From: Lutraria lutraria
Taxonomy: Eukaryota > Mollusca > Bivalvia > Venerida > Mactridae
Direction of reading: 5' to 3'
Assembly (NCBI GenBank): GCA_964023205.1
Contig: OZ026835.1
Span: 10,994,414-11,058,413 of the forward strand
DNA length: 64,000 nucleotides
This document shows positions 62,951 to 64,000 of this stretch, in pieces. The stretch's first letter is position 1. The number at the start of each line of letters is the position of its first letter. Position numbers and translations under genes: made by a program. The notes beneath the pieces were generated by a model. The model saw nothing but the letters and a program-made list of their open reading frames with translations, was not told the origin of the DNA and made no database searches.

Positions 62951-63894
62951 CCCGGCGAGCAATATTCGCAAACGTTTTCGTATACAGCTCCCCGGTGAGC
63001 TCTAATCGTCGGATAAAGCTCCCGTACTAAATAAAAAGCTGTATTCGGAGTAGTTAATGCTTTCCCTCTGATAGAGGTCCCCAATTATCTGATGCAAGAC
63101 AAAATCTATTAAATTTCTAATGATGATAAATGTGTAGTATTGTACAAACACATGCAATAATATGAAAAGCCTTTACTGTCATGTACGTAAATAAATGAAC
63201 ATTGTTGTGTCCAAATAGCATTATATTTAACCACTTTGTTAATATATTAAGCCAATCAGTCATTATACGATGTGCATTTATCAATATAATTATTATGTCA
63301 AACCATCCTTATATAGATTCAACAGGACAATATATCATGCCAATGTGACCTTATACTAAGTCAATATGTTGTACTGTAGAATCTATATAATGACTTTCTC
63401 ACATCTGTAAATCTATTTATTGTCTTTTCCAAGAGTAGCCTTTGTTCAAAGGTTTGACAGTGTCTTAATATTAAATGACAGTTTTTTAAAAGAATGTCCT
63501 TTATGTATAGGATTGCCTTTATTCAATGATGGCTTCTAACACAGAACTGACTGTATAAACAAACTGAATTATTTCAAAATACAAGACACACATAAGAGGG
63601 AACATTTATTTGTTTCACATTTATCAACCAGTTTACACTTAAGTGAACGCATAAATCACAACACGTGCGTAAACATGCATGTAATATTTACATATAAACA
63701 GGTGTCATATAACATTGTTCAATCCAAACCATGTATAATGTTTGGCTAACTGAAATAATTTTTATTCATCACTTGGTCAAATGTTCAGTTACCTTTTATC
63801 ATTCAATTCATTCATCCGTCATTCAACATTTAATCAATCAACAACAACATACAAACAATAATCACTTAATCACACAATTATATCACTCAAAAGT

Positions 63895-63955
63895 AAAAAT
63901 CAATCAATCAATCAATCAATCAATAAAATCAAATGATCAATCAAATCAACTAATA
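63895..63955. repeat. CAAT tetranucleotide microsatellite
   Basis: CAAT repeated about six times in register, then imperfect. It resembles the start of the tract at 12953. Confidence 0.85.
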
Positions 63956-64000
63956 GTGTGTTTTATTTAAGCATTCCTTAATAATCCAATTGATTTGTTT

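Noticed and set aside
63731..63970. 79-codon frame at the right edge
   Set aside because: Its second half is the CAAT microsatellite read as QSIN-type repeats; no gene evidence.

Overview
The window is eukaryotic nuclear DNA from an animal, most likely a mollusc and probably a bivalve. It is AT-rich, its genes are split into many short GT-AG exons, and it is dense in tRNA-like SINEs and short inverted-repeat transposons. One element at 49.4-50.1 kb, with GCTCACCTGA ends, looks like an abundant bivalve repeat type. The species cannot be named from the sequence. There are no bacterial features (no operons, CRISPR arrays, rRNA or convincing tRNA genes).

Two adhesion G-protein-coupled receptor (aGPCR) genes face each other tail to tail. 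Gene A (+ strand, 8-9875) is the 3' half of a receptor whose extracellular part lies left of the window. What remains covers TM5-TM7 and an unusually long cytoplasmic tail of about 440 residues built from small, mostly phase-0 exons. Gene B (- strand, 59384 down to 16088) can be assembled complete: 34 exons, every junction phase-consistent, total 3798 nt (1265 codons plus stop). Its order is signal peptide, Cys-containing N-terminal region, four calcium-binding EGF domains, four thrombospondin type 1 (TSP1) repeats, hormone-receptor-like domain (HormR), GAIN domain with GPS, seven-helix domain and a short tail. The two genes share four consecutive exons of identical length (67, 86, 127 and 42 nt), so they are paralogues.

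Region by region: 0-9.9 kb is gene A. 9.9-16.1 kb is the space between the two 3' ends, holding SINEs, a tetranucleotide repeat and a 1.4-kb polypyrimidine array. 16.1-25.9 kb holds the tail, seven-helix and GPS exons of gene B, with a 3.5-kb array of a 48-bp repeat in the intron between the TM3 and TM4 exons. 26.4-31.6 kb holds the GAIN and HormR exons, including one probable GC-AG intron. 32.6-37.1 kb holds the TSP1 exons, with a 2.6-kb inverted-repeat transposon among them. 37.8-40.1 kb holds the EGF exons, three of which sit on nearly identical 699-bp tandem copies. 40.6-43.0 kb and 58.0-59.4 kb hold the N-terminal exons. They are separated by a 15-kb intron (42,960-58,026) filled with a DIRS-type tyrosine-recombinase retrotransposon, the bivalve-type inverted-repeat element, and a decayed Ty3/gypsy element with an extra zinc-finger reading frame. 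59.4-64 kb is flanking DNA with SINEs and duplicated blocks.

The points most worth following are the recent triplication of a symmetric EGF exon in gene B, the 48-bp array that begins about 25 bp from a splice donor and reads in frame with the upstream exon, and the EGF + TSP1 + HormR + GAIN arrangement itself.
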